A DNA stretch of 64,000 nucleotides, taken from the NCBI RefSeq assembly GCF_004519405.1, contig NZ_SGWI01000005.1, positions 372,001 through 436,000 on the forward strand, in the 5' to 3' direction. This DNA comes from Pseudomonas sp. BCA17 (GTDB taxonomy: Bacteria; Pseudomonadota; Gammaproteobacteria; Pseudomonadales; Pseudomonadaceae). Each line of letters opens with the position of its first letter. Position 1 is the first letter of the stretch. Below are positions 33,376-41,329 of the stretch, piece by piece. Under the pieces are notes generated by a model. The model searched no databases. It had not been told where the DNA came from and saw nothing but the letters and a program-made list of their open reading frames with translations. Made by a program: the position numbers and the translations under genes.

Positions 33376-33819
33376 ATGCACCCTACCAAGTCGATTACTG
33401 AACGTGTTGGTCAAGCCCTGGGTTTTGAGGGGTTGGCTTTGTTGATCTGTACACCGCTGCTGGTGTGGATCACTGGCCGACCGGTCCTGGAAATGGGCGC
33501 GGTGACCTTGGCCCTCAGCCTGTTGGCGCTGACCTGGAACATCATTTTCAACAGCCTGTTCGACCGCCTGAAGGTCCGCCTGCAATTGACCGGCGGTGTG
33601 TGGACGCGGGTAGTGCACGCGTTGCTGTTTGAGGGCGGGCTGATTCTCGTCGCCGTGCCGTTGATCGCGGCGTGGCTGAAGATCAGCCTGATGCAGGCTT
33701 TCATGCTCGACATCGGCGTACTGCTGTTTTTCCTGCCGTACACCTATGTGTATCACTGGGGGTATGACGTCATTCGGGAAAAAGTCGTCAGCAAAAACGC
33801 TATCCAGTGCAGGAGCTAG
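33376..33819 (+). CDS. PACE family multidrug/biocide efflux transporter
   Basis: A 147-residue inner-membrane protein of the proteobacterial antimicrobial compound efflux family (AceI-like, tandem BTP domains). Four hydrophobic segments lie near residues 15-35, 40-60, 80-100 and 110-130; ITERVGQALGFEG and a second-half LFEGGLILVAVPL carry the conserved glutamates, and TWNIIFNSLFD and YTYVYHWGYD the Asn/Asp-rich helix ends. The ATG at 33376 has GGAG eight bases upstream; an ATG at 33343 with AAGGG is a real alternative adding 11 residues. It is divergent from a LysR gene. Confidence 0.82.
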   Translation: MHPTKSITERVGQALGFEGLALLICTPLLVWITGRPVLEMGAVTLALSLLALTWNIIFNSLFDRLKVRLQLTGGVWTRVVHALLFEGGLILVAVPLIAAWLKISLMQAFMLDIGVLLFFLPYTYVYHWGYDVIREKVVSKNAIQCRS

Positions 33820-33834
33820 CATGCTGTGGCGAGG

Positions 33835-33918
33835 GGGCTTGCTCCCGTGCGACAGCGCAGCTGGCGCACGCCTTCAGGGGCGCTTCGCACCCCAGCGCAA
33901 GCAAGCTTGCTCGCCACA
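33835..33918. repeat. REP doublet, GTGGCGAG family
   Basis: Inverted TGTGGCGAG (33835-33843) and CTCGCCACA (33910-33918) bracket two REP-like hairpins (GGGCTTGCTCCC and a GGGGCGCTTCGCACCCC stem). It fills the gap between the PACE gene and the convergent LysR gene. Confidence 0.65.
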
Positions 33919-33930
33919 ACAAGCGAGCGC

Positions 33931-34836
33931 CTACAGACAGGTGAGCGAGCCTACAAAATCCAGGAACGCCCGCACCTTGGCGGCAGGTAAATGCCGCGAC
34001 GGATAGTAGGCGTACAGCGGAAAGCGCTCGTCGGGCCAGTCGGGAAACAACTCCACCAAACTGCCGGCCTTGAGCGCTGGGGCCAGGCCCAGGTCGAGCA
34101 TCTGGGCCACCGCATGGCCGTGCTCGCACACGCTGTATAACGTACTGGCGTCGTTGACCACCAGGCGGCCATCGGTACGTACGATCAGTCGTTCACCGGG
34201 ACGATGGAATTCCCAGGCAAATGGACGGCCGGTTTGGGAATCGCGAAAATCCAGGCACATATGCCCGTGTTCCAGATCCTGAGGCACTGCGGGTTGGCCG
34301 TGTTGTTCAAGGTAAGCGGGGGCGGCCACGGTGAGCACCCGCACGTCCATCAACTGACGGGCGATCAGCGAGGAGGATTGCGGGATGCCGAAGCGAATCG
34401 CCAGGTCGAAACCATCGGCCACCAGGTCACCGAGTTGGTCGCGGGTGTGCAGGTCCAACTGCAATTGCGGATAGCGGCGCATGAAGTCACCCAGCACCGG
34501 ACCCAGCACCAGCCGCGAAAAATACGGGTCGATATTCACCCGCAGGCGCCCGCGCACGGTCAGGGCGCTGTCGGCCGCCGAACTGGCAGCCTCTTCAAGG
34601 CCCGCCAGCAGGGGCGCGATGTGTTGATAGAACCGGCGCCCCTCGTCAGTTAATTGCACCGACCTGGTGGTGCGGTCGAACAGGCGGATACCCAGGCGTT
34701 TCTCCAGGCGCGAAATCGCCCGGCTGACACCGGACGCCGTCATGTCCAAGCTGTCGGCAGCACGGGCAAAGCCGCCGCTGTCGACCACCGCCGCCAATAC
34801 GCCCATGCCGCCGGCCAAGCTTGGGTCAAAGCTCAT
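33931..34836 (-). CDS. LysR family transcriptional regulator
   Basis: A 301-residue LysR regulator. HTH: LAAVVDSGGFARAADSLDMTASGVSRAISRLEKRLG (residues 14-49), then the substrate domain from GRLRVNIDPYFSRLVLGP near 95. Wording such as QLTDEGRRFYQHIAPLL and PAYLEQHGQP is typical of the DsdC/YafC-like branch that often controls a divergent oxidoreductase. It is divergent from the NmrA-like gene with a 112-base shared region, which is its likely target. Confidence 0.85.
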   Translation of the reverse strand: MSFDPSLAGGMGVLAAVVDSGGFARAADSLDMTASGVSRAISRLEKRLGIRLFDRTTRSVQLTDEGRRFYQHIAPLLAGLEEAASSAADSALTVRGRLRVNIDPYFSRLVLGPVLGDFMRRYPQLQLDLHTRDQLGDLVADGFDLAIRFGIPQSSSLIARQLMDVRVLTVAAPAYLEQHGQPAVPQDLEHGHMCLDFRDSQTGRPFAWEFHRPGERLIVRTDGRLVVNDASTLYSVCEHGHAVAQMLDLGLAPALKAGSLVELFPDWPDERFPLYAYYPSRHLPAAKVRAFLDFVGSLTCL

Positions 34837-34948
34837 TGATGATTTTCCGTCAGGTATGCAATGACACTGATGCTATCGAAGAATCCTTGGGCTGCGCAGG
34901 ATAATTTCCCCATCGCGACGCAAGTCGCCTTTGCAAGGGAGAACGTTG

Positions 34949-35800
34949 ATGTATGCAGTCACAGGTATCACTGGAAAAGTCGGTGGCGCCGTTGCCCGCG
35001 CTCTGCTCGCGGCTGGGCAGCCGGTACGCGCCGTGGTGCGCAGCGTCGACAAGGGCATGAGTTGGGCCGCGCGGGGGTGTGAGGTGGTAGTGGCGGAGGT
35101 GGATCACCCCCAAGCCATGGCTGAAGCCTTCGCGGGTGTGAAGGGCGTGTTCATCATGATGCCGTCGAACTTCGATCCGTCGCCGGGCTTTCCCGAAGCC
35201 CGACGGGTGGTGGAAAACATCCGTCAGGCCCTGGCATGCGCGCGCCCTGGCAAGGTGGTGTGCCTCTCCACCATCGGCGCTCAGGCCGTGCAACCGAACC
35301 TGCTCAACCAACTGCACCTGCTGGAGGAAGCTGTGGGCAGCCTGGAATTGCCGGTGACGTTTTTGCGGCCCGGCTGGTTCATGGAAAACGCCCTGTGGGA
35401 TGTAACGTCGGCGGTTGCAGGGCGAATCTCAAGTTTCCTGCAACCCTTGGACAAACCGGTGCCGATGGTTGCTACGGCGGATGTCGGACGTGTGGCCGCC
35501 GAACTGCTGCTGGAGCCCAGCCCGCGTATCGTGGAACTGGAAGGGGCACAACGCATCACCCCTAACCAATTGGCCGCCGAATTTGCCCGCGTGCTCGGCA
35601 AACCGGTCGCCGTCGACGAGATCCCCCAGGAGACCTGGCATGGGCTGTTCAGCGGCCAAGGCATGCGTAACCCGCTGCCGCGGATTCAGATGATCAACGG
35701 CTTTAACGAAGGGTGGATCGAATTCGAAGGCACCCCTCGCAAAGGCACGGTCGAACTGGGCACTGTGCTTCGCGAGTTGGTGCAACGCAGCGGCGCTTGA
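34949..35800 (+). CDS. NmrA-like NAD(P)-binding protein
   Basis: A 283-residue atypical short-chain dehydrogenase of the NmrA/HSCARG or quinone-reductase (QOR2) type. The N terminus has the dinucleotide motif YAVTGITGKVGGAVARALLAAG (residues 2-23), later VVCLSTIGAQAV near 105 and LRPGWFMENALWD near 145. No YxxxK catalytic pair is visible, so it may be a redox sensor or quinone reductase. An AAGGGAG site precedes the ATG. It is divergent from a LysR gene and convergent with the SDR. Confidence 0.8.
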   Translation: MYAVTGITGKVGGAVARALLAAGQPVRAVVRSVDKGMSWAARGCEVVVAEVDHPQAMAEAFAGVKGVFIMMPSNFDPSPGFPEARRVVENIRQALACARPGKVVCLSTIGAQAVQPNLLNQLHLLEEAVGSLELPVTFLRPGWFMENALWDVTSAVAGRISSFLQPLDKPVPMVATADVGRVAAELLLEPSPRIVELEGAQRITPNQLAAEFARVLGKPVAVDEIPQETWHGLFSGQGMRNPLPRIQMINGFNEGWIEFEGTPRKGTVELGTVLRELVQRSGA

Positions 35801-35803
35801 GCC

Positions 35804-36562
35804 TTACAAAAACATGCCGCCCGAGGCCTCGATACGCTGGCCGGTGATCCAGTTACTGCCATCGGCCAGCAAGATGGAAATGGCCCCGCCGATATCGTCC
35901 GGCAAACCGGCGCGGCCCAGAGCGGTGTTATTGGCGACCATCGCGTTCAGATCCCGATTGTCGCGCACGGCACCACCGCCGAAATCGGTTTCGATGGCGC
36001 CGGGCGCCAGGATGTTCACGGTGATGCCGCGCCCACCCAATTCCTTGGCCTGATAGCGGGTGAGGACTTCCATCGCGCCTTTCATGGCGGCATACGCCGC
36101 ATATCCCGGCAGGCTGAACCGCGCCAGGCCGCTGGAGATATTGATGATGCGGCCGCCGTCGCGGATCAGCGGCAACAGCTTCTGGGTCAGGAAAAACGGC
36201 CCCTTGAATTGGATCGCCACCAATTGATCGAACTGTGCTTCGGTGGTGTCGGCAAAGCTGGCGTGGGCACCAATGCCGGCGTTGTTGATCAGAAAATCGA
36301 AGTGATCCTGTGCGAAAACATCTTTGAGCACTGTGGTGATTTCGCTGACGAAGCCATCAAACGTGTCGCTGCGGCTGACATCCAGTTGCAGCATGGCGGC
36401 GCGGCCACCCAAGGCTTGAACCTGCTCGACCACGGCTTGGGCTTCACCGGCAGCGCTATGGTAGGTGCCGATGATGTCGATGCCTTGTGCGGCCAGGTGC
36501 AGCGCGGCGCTTTTGCCCAGGCCGCGGCTGGCGCCGGTAATCAGTGCGATTTTACGCGTCAT
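35804..36562 (-). CDS. short-chain dehydrogenase/reductase (SDR)
   Basis: A 252-residue classical SDR. Cofactor motif ITGASRGLGKS at residues 8-18, NNAG near 90, the catalytic Ser in INISSGLARFS near 140, Tyr/Lys in YAAYAAMKG near 152-156, and TDFGGG after the PGAIE segment. The ATG at 36562 has AAGGA upstream. It is divergent from the LysR gene at 36674, which probably controls it. The substrate is unknown. Confidence 0.87.
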   Translation of the reverse strand: MTRKIALITGASRGLGKSAALHLAAQGIDIIGTYHSAAGEAQAVVEQVQALGGRAAMLQLDVSRSDTFDGFVSEITTVLKDVFAQDHFDFLINNAGIGAHASFADTTEAQFDQLVAIQFKGPFFLTQKLLPLIRDGGRIINISSGLARFSLPGYAAYAAMKGAMEVLTRYQAKELGGRGITVNILAPGAIETDFGGGAVRDNRDLNAMVANNTALGRAGLPDDIGGAISILLADGSNWITGQRIEASGGMFL

Positions 36563-36636
36563 GATGGGAGTTCCTTGTGATTGGTTGGATGTGGAACTGA
36601 GTGTATTTGTCCGCTCATAACGTGATAAACAGGGCT

Positions 36637-36660
36637 TTATCGGAATCACTGGCCGGATAA
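36637..36660. promoter_or_regulatory. LysR-type operator candidate (SDR/LysR)
   Basis: TTATC and GATAA mark the ends of an interrupted inverted repeat (TTATCGG ... CCGGATAA) just 14 bases before the LysR start in the divergent SDR/LysR gap, as expected for an autoregulatory LysR box. Confidence 0.45.
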
Positions 36661-36673
36661 GGCGAACAATCCC

Positions 36674-37570
36674 ATGAACAAGCTCGAGTTGCTGCGCACC
36701 TTCGTGCGCGTTACCGAACTGTCGAGTTTCACCCAGGCGGGCGAGAGCCTGGGCCTGCCGCGCTCCACCGTCTCCGAGCATGTGCAGGCGTTGGAGGAGT
36801 TGCTCGGCGCCCGTTTGCTGCAGCGCACCACACGCAAGGTGCAGGCGACTCAGGACGGCCGCGTTTTATATGAACGCAGCAAGGATCTGCTGGCCCATAT
36901 GGAGGAACTGGAAGGCTTGTTCCGCCAGGACGAAGCCCAACTGGCCGGGCGTATCCGAGTGGACCTGCCCAACGTGATGGCGCGGGACATGCTCCTGCCG
37001 CACCTGCCGTCTTTCATGGGGCGTCACCCGCTGATCGAGATGGAAATCAGCAGTACGGACCGCCAGGTAGACCTGATCGCTGAAGGTTTTGATTGTGTGC
37101 TGCGGGTGGGCGCCCAGCCCGACCAGACCGTGGTGGCGCGCCGCGTGTGCAGCATGCCGATGGTCAATTGCGTCAGCCCTGCGTACCTGCAACGTCATGG
37201 CATGCCCGAGACCCTGGCCGACCTGGCTCATCATCAATTGGTGCATTACGTGAGGCCCTTGGGCGCGCGCTCGGCAGGTTTTGAATATCAGCAGGGCAGC
37301 AAAGTGGAGCGTGTGGCAATGGCCGGGCGCGTCACCGTCAACAGCACCGATGCGTACCAGGCCGCGTGCCTGGGCGGGTTTGGCATCATCCAGGTGCCGC
37401 AGCTGGGTATTGGCGACTTATTGGCCAGTGGAAAACTGGTGGCGGTGCTGCCGGACTACCCGGCGCCGCCGCTGGACGTGTCCTTGTTGTACGCCGGCCA
37501 GCGCCATTTGCCTCTGCGCGTGCGGGTGTTCATGGACTGGATGGCGGCCATTCTGCAAGCCCGTCATTAA
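36674..37570 (+). CDS. LysR family transcriptional regulator
   Basis: A 298-residue LysR regulator with HTH LLRTFVRVTELSSFTQAGESLGLPRSTVSEHVQALEELLG (residues 6-45) and an effector domain that includes FDCVLRVGAQPDQTVVARRVC near 135, a signature of the large DsdC-like/CrgA group. It is divergent from the SDR. Its stop codon overlaps, tail to tail, the stop of the next LysR gene on the other strand. Confidence 0.87.
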   Translation: MNKLELLRTFVRVTELSSFTQAGESLGLPRSTVSEHVQALEELLGARLLQRTTRKVQATQDGRVLYERSKDLLAHMEELEGLFRQDEAQLAGRIRVDLPNVMARDMLLPHLPSFMGRHPLIEMEISSTDRQVDLIAEGFDCVLRVGAQPDQTVVARRVCSMPMVNCVSPAYLQRHGMPETLADLAHHQLVHYVRPLGARSAGFEYQQGSKVERVAMAGRVTVNSTDAYQAACLGGFGIIQVPQLGIGDLLASGKLVAVLPDYPAPPLDVSLLYAGQRHLPLRVRVFMDWMAAILQARH

Positions 37571-38484
37571 CGGCGTGTCGATAATTGCTGCGGCGCCAGG
37601 AAGGCGTCGTGGAAGTAATCGCGGAACGCCTGCATTGCCGGGGTAAACGCACGTTCGCGGTGCCACGCCAGGCCGACGCTCATGGGTGTGACCGGGTCGG
37701 TGACGGTCAGGGTTTCGATACGCTTGCCTTCCAGGGACCAGGGCCGGTGCACCAGGTCCGACAGAATCGCCACACCGCTGCCGTTGGCGACCATGCTGCG
37801 CACCGCCTCCACCGAACTGGTGCGCAGCCGCACCCTGGGTGTTTGCCCGGCCTGCTCCCAGTAGCGCATCGCGCTGTGTTCGGCCTCGTCGACGGTGAGC
37901 AGAATGTAGGGTTCCTGCGCTACATCCGCGAGGCTCACGGCACTGCGTTCGCATAGCGGGTGATGGCTGGGTAGCCACAGTCGGCGTTCGGAGTTGAACA
38001 GGATCTCGGAAACGATGGCCGGATGGGTGAGGTTGGCAGTGAGCACCACGGCCATGTCGAACTGGCCGTCGAGCAGGCCCTGTTCGATGGCCTGGCGTTC
38101 CTGCTCGAAGACCTCGATGGTCACGTCCGGGTGCCAGTGTTCCATGCGTTGCAGGTGATGCGGCAGGAAATAACCCAGTACCGTGTAGCTGGCGGCTACC
38201 CGCAACACCCCGCTGGCGCGGTAGTCGGGCAATGGGCTGTTCAGTGCGTCGTCGACGCTGCGCAGGATCACGTAGGCACGGTTGAGAAAGTGCCGGCCGG
38301 CGTCGGTCAGGTTCATGCCCTGGGCCGAGCGCACGAATAACTGCACGCCAAGCATGGCCTCCAGTTCCTTGATCGCCGTAGTGACCGCCGACTGGGAGAT
38401 GTTCAAGTGAATCGCCGCCTGGGAAATCTGGCCGATCTCGGCGGTGGCGACGAAGTAGCGGACTTGGCGCAACGTCAGGGACAT
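37567..38484 (-). CDS. LysR family transcriptional regulator of the pxp genes (predicted)
   Basis: A 305-residue LysR regulator: HTH LRQVRYFVATAEIGQISQAAIHLNISQSAVTTAIKELE at residues 5-42, effector domain from GVLRVAASYTVLGYFLPHHLQ near 92. It is divergent from pxpA across 103 bases containing inverted repeats, so control of pxpABC by 5-oxoproline or a related compound is the natural guess. Its stop overlaps the convergent LysR stop by three bases. Confidence 0.87.
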   Translation of the reverse strand: MSLTLRQVRYFVATAEIGQISQAAIHLNISQSAVTTAIKELEAMLGVQLFVRSAQGMNLTDAGRHFLNRAYVILRSVDDALNSPLPDYRASGVLRVAASYTVLGYFLPHHLQRMEHWHPDVTIEVFEQERQAIEQGLLDGQFDMAVVLTANLTHPAIVSEILFNSERRLWLPSHHPLCERSAVSLADVAQEPYILLTVDEAEHSAMRYWEQAGQTPRVRLRTSSVEAVRSMVANGSGVAILSDLVHRPWSLEGKRIETLTVTDPVTPMSVGLAWHRERAFTPAMQAFRDYFHDAFLAPQQLSTRR

Positions 38485-38504
38485 GGCGGTATCTGTTTTT
38501 CAGA

Positions 38505-38517
38505 AGATGGGCCATCT
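38505..38517. promoter_or_regulatory. palindrome between LysR and pxpA
   Basis: AGATGG-G-CCATCT (38505-38517) is a perfect palindrome 20 bases from the LysR start and 70 bases from pxpA. It is a likely LysR binding site in the shared promoter region. Confidence 0.5.
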
Positions 38518-38587
38518 GATAATAGATCTTCCCAAGGGGTCAAGCCCGGGCCTACTTTCAAGCATCACCTTGAAGGGAGCGACCTTG

Positions 38588-39346
38588 ATGCAGGCAGTGG
38601 ATTTCAACTCGGACATGGGCGAAGGCTTCGGCCCCTGGACCATTGGCGACGGTGTCGATGCGCAACTGATGGCCTACATCAGCTCGGCGAATATCGCCAC
38701 CGGCTTTCACGCCGGCGACCCCGGCACCATGCGCCGTACCGTTGAGCGCGCCAAGCAATTGGGCGTTGCCATCGGTGCCCATCCGGGGTTCCGCGACTTG
38801 GTGGGGTTCGGTCGCCGGCATATCAACGCACCGGCCCAGGAGCTGGTGGACGACATGCTCTATCAACTCGGCGCCTTGCGCGAAATCGCCCGCGTCCAGG
38901 GGATGACGCTGCAACACATCAAGCCCCACGGCGCGCTCTATATGCACCTGGCCCGTGATGAAGAAGCGGCGCGGCTGCTGGTGCAGAACCTGCAGATCAT
39001 CGCGCCGACCCTGCTGTTGTACTGCATGCCCAACTCGGTGATCTGGCGAGTGGCCAAGGAGCTGGGGCAACCCGTGGTGCGGGAGTTTTACGCCGATCGT
39101 GAATACGATCTCAGCGGCTCCATCGTGTTTACCCGCCATGTGCGTGCGCTCGACCCTGCAACGGTTGCGGCACGGGTACTGCGCGCCTGTCAGACCAACC
39201 TGGTGCGGACCGTAGAAGGTGAGGATCTGTTTATCGAGTTCGACTCCATCTGCCTGCACAGCGACACGCCTGGCGCCCTGGAATTGGTGGAAGCCACTCG
39301 CGAAGCCTTGGACCGGGCCGGCATCGAAGTCAGAACACCCCAATAA
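38588..39346 (+). CDS. pxpA: 5-oxoprolinase subunit PxpA (LamB/YcsF family)
   Basis: A 252-residue LamB/YcsF-family protein, a subunit of the ATP-dependent 5-oxoprolinase that opens 5-oxoproline to glutamate. The signature DFNSDMGEGFG is at residues 4-14, HPGFRDLVGFGRR near 68, and IKPHGALY near 115, all normal for PxpA. AGGGAG lies before the ATG at 38588; an upstream in-frame extension reaching into the LysR promoter is rejected. It is followed by pxpB and pxpC. Confidence 0.9.
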   Translation: MQAVDFNSDMGEGFGPWTIGDGVDAQLMAYISSANIATGFHAGDPGTMRRTVERAKQLGVAIGAHPGFRDLVGFGRRHINAPAQELVDDMLYQLGALREIARVQGMTLQHIKPHGALYMHLARDEEAARLLVQNLQIIAPTLLLYCMPNSVIWRVAKELGQPVVREFYADREYDLSGSIVFTRHVRALDPATVAARVLRACQTNLVRTVEGEDLFIEFDSICLHSDTPGALELVEATREALDRAGIEVRTPQ

Positions 39347-39400
39347 GATCGAACCTCCATTTTTGCCTGCCTTTCTACAATGATTCCAAGAGGAACAGAC

Positions 39401-40279
39401 ATGGCTGAAACGTCCCCCATCCGCTACAGCTTCGGCGGTGATGAACACCTGTTTGCCGAGGTCAGCGACAGCATGTCCCTGCAGGCGTTTTTCAAAGGCA
39501 TGGCCGTGACCCGCGCCGTGGAGCGCCTGGCCCTGAAGGGCGTGCTGGATGTATGCCTGGCCAATGCGTCTTTCCAGATCCGCTTCGACCCCGACCGCAT
39601 CGCGCCCCATGTGCTGCTCGATGCCGTGCAAAGCGCCGAAGCCCAGGCCGTGGCCGAACGCACCTTGCACACGCGCATCATCGAAATCCCGGTGCTTTAC
39701 AACGATCCCTGGACCCATGAAACCCTGATGCGTTTTCGCGACCGTCATCAAGACCCGGGTAGCACCGATCTGGAGTACGCCGCACGTATCAACGGCCTGG
39801 CTGACGTGGATGCGTTTATTGCTGCCCACAGTGGCGCGCCATGGTTTGTGTCGATGGTGGGATTTGTCGCGGGCTTGCCGTTCATGTTCCAGATGGTCGA
39901 GCGTGAGCGCCAGCTGCAGGTGCCCAAATACCTGCGCCCGCGCACCGACACGCCGAAACTTACCCTGGGCCATGGCGGTTGCTTTGGCTGCATCTACTCG
40001 GTGCGCGGCGCGGGCGGTTACCAGATGTTTGGCGTGACTCCGGCGCCCATCTATGACCCGGCGCAGCAGTTGGCCTACCTCAAGGAACACATGGTGTTCT
40101 TCCGTCCCGGTGACATCGTGCAGTTCAAACCCATGGACCGCGAAGCCTACGACCTGGCCGTCGCCGAGGTGGAAGCCGGCCGTTTCGACCTGCGCATCCG
40201 CCCCGTGGAATTTTCCCTCGACGCGTTTCTCGCCGACCCCGTCGGTTACCCGAAAACCCTGCAGGAGGCATTGGCATGA
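39401..40279 (+). CDS. pxpB: 5-oxoprolinase subunit PxpB-like (carboxyltransferase AHS1 domain), divergent
   Basis: A 292-residue protein of the AHS1/KipI family, the PxpB partner of PxpA and PxpC. It is longer than the usual ~220-residue PxpB. The first ~90 residues (YSFGGDEHLFAEVSD... DPDRIAPHVLLDAV) match the family, and later WFVSMVGFVAGLPFM and GHGGCFGCIYSVRGAGGYQM replace the more usual GFxPGFPYL and GxQTxIYP-type segments. This divergence raises a doubt about its exact substrate. AAGAGG precedes the ATG; the pxpC start overlaps its stop by four bases. Confidence 0.75.
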   Translation: MAETSPIRYSFGGDEHLFAEVSDSMSLQAFFKGMAVTRAVERLALKGVLDVCLANASFQIRFDPDRIAPHVLLDAVQSAEAQAVAERTLHTRIIEIPVLYNDPWTHETLMRFRDRHQDPGSTDLEYAARINGLADVDAFIAAHSGAPWFVSMVGFVAGLPFMFQMVERERQLQVPKYLRPRTDTPKLTLGHGGCFGCIYSVRGAGGYQMFGVTPAPIYDPAQQLAYLKEHMVFFRPGDIVQFKPMDREAYDLAVAEVEAGRFDLRIRPVEFSLDAFLADPVGYPKTLQEALA

Positions 40280-41250
40280 TCAAGGTGCTCAAACCCGGCC
40301 TGGCCACCTCCGTGCAGGACCTTGGCCGCGAAGGTTATTACCACTTGGGCATCCCGCCGTCGGGTGCGTTGGACCAATATGCGTTGAGCGCGGCCAACCA
40401 TCTGGTGGGCAACCCGATCGGTGCGGCGGGGCTGGAGTGCACATTGATCGGCCCGCAGCTTGAGTTTCGACAGGACGCGCTGGTGGCGCTCAGCGGTGCG
40501 CTGATGTCGCCACGCCTGGATGGCGAAGTGGTGCACCAGGACACCGCGTTCCAGGTGCGTGCCGGGCAGGTGTTGCGCTTTGAGTTTCCCAAGGCGGGCG
40601 CGCGGACTTATCTGGCGGTGGCCGGGGGCATTGATGTGCCGCTGGTGCTCGGCAGCCGTTCGACCTACACCCTTGGCGGGCTCGGTGGGTTTGAGGGGCG
40701 ACGTTTGCAGGAAGGCGATGAACTGCCGATTGGCCAGGCCAGTGGACGGGGGCGGGCGGGCAATAGTTTGCCGATGGCCCTGCGGCGGTCGGTCGGCGGT
40801 GATGTGACATTGCGGGTGGTACCGGGGTTGTATTACGAGCGGCTGGCCGACGCGGCGAAAAGCAGCTTTTTTGCCGAGCCCTGGACCGTAGGGTCCGAGG
40901 CGGACCGTATCGGCTATCGCTTCAAGGGCGGCAGTGCGTTGAGCTTTCAGCCGCGGGAGCAGCCCTTTGGTGCCGGGTCCGATCCGTCCAATATCGTCGA
41001 CAGTTGCTACCCGATTGGCTCGATTCAGGTGCCGGCCGGGTTGGAGCCGATTGTGCTGCATCGGGATGCGGTGTCGGGGGGCGGCTACGCGATGATCGGC
41101 ACGGTGATCAGCGCCGACCTGGATTTGATCGGGCAGATGCAACCGAACCAGCGCGCGGGATTTATGGCGGTAACGTTGGAGGAGGCGTTGGAAGCGCGGC
41201 GGCTCTATAAAAAACGCCTGCAAATAATGCGTGGGCTGTTCACTGCCTGA
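40276..41250 (+). CDS. pxpC: 5-oxoprolinase subunit PxpC (AHS2 domain)
   Basis: A 324-residue AHS2 (biotin-dependent carboxyltransferase-like) protein, the PxpC subunit. The typical start VLKPGLATSVQDLGREGYYHLGIPPSGALD is at residues 4-33, and AVAGGIDVPLVLGSRSTYTLGGLGG near 115. The ATG overlaps the pxpB stop (ATGA), so the proteins are made in step. Ends before a long convergent hairpin. Together with PxpA and the PxpB-like protein it should form an ATP-dependent amidase of 5-oxoproline or a close analogue. Confidence 0.87.
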   Translation: MIKVLKPGLATSVQDLGREGYYHLGIPPSGALDQYALSAANHLVGNPIGAAGLECTLIGPQLEFRQDALVALSGALMSPRLDGEVVHQDTAFQVRAGQVLRFEFPKAGARTYLAVAGGIDVPLVLGSRSTYTLGGLGGFEGRRLQEGDELPIGQASGRGRAGNSLPMALRRSVGGDVTLRVVPGLYYERLADAAKSSFFAEPWTVGSEADRIGYRFKGGSALSFQPREQPFGAGSDPSNIVDSCYPIGSIQVPAGLEPIVLHRDAVSGGGYAMIGTVISADLDLIGQMQPNQRAGFMAVTLEEALEARRLYKKRLQIMRGLFTA

Positions 41251-41256
41251 AAAATG

Positions 41257-41306
41257 CAGAGGACTGAATGGGAGAGGGGCAAGCCCCTTACACATTCAGT
41301 CCTCTG
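41257..41306. terminator. long perfect hairpin between pxpC and pit
   Basis: CAGAGGACTGAATG (41257-41270) and CATTCAGTCCTCTG (41293-41306) pair perfectly, and inside them GGGGC-AA-GCCCC pairs again. It lies in the convergent gap and probably stops transcription from both sides. Confidence 0.7.
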
Positions 41307-41329
41307 TTCATATCGGGTTTTGTGGTGGG

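Noticed and set aside
38558..40090. Minus-strand frame of about 510 codons across pxpA and pxpB
   Set aside because: It is antisense to two genes with characteristic signatures and has a composition typical of GC-rich shadows.
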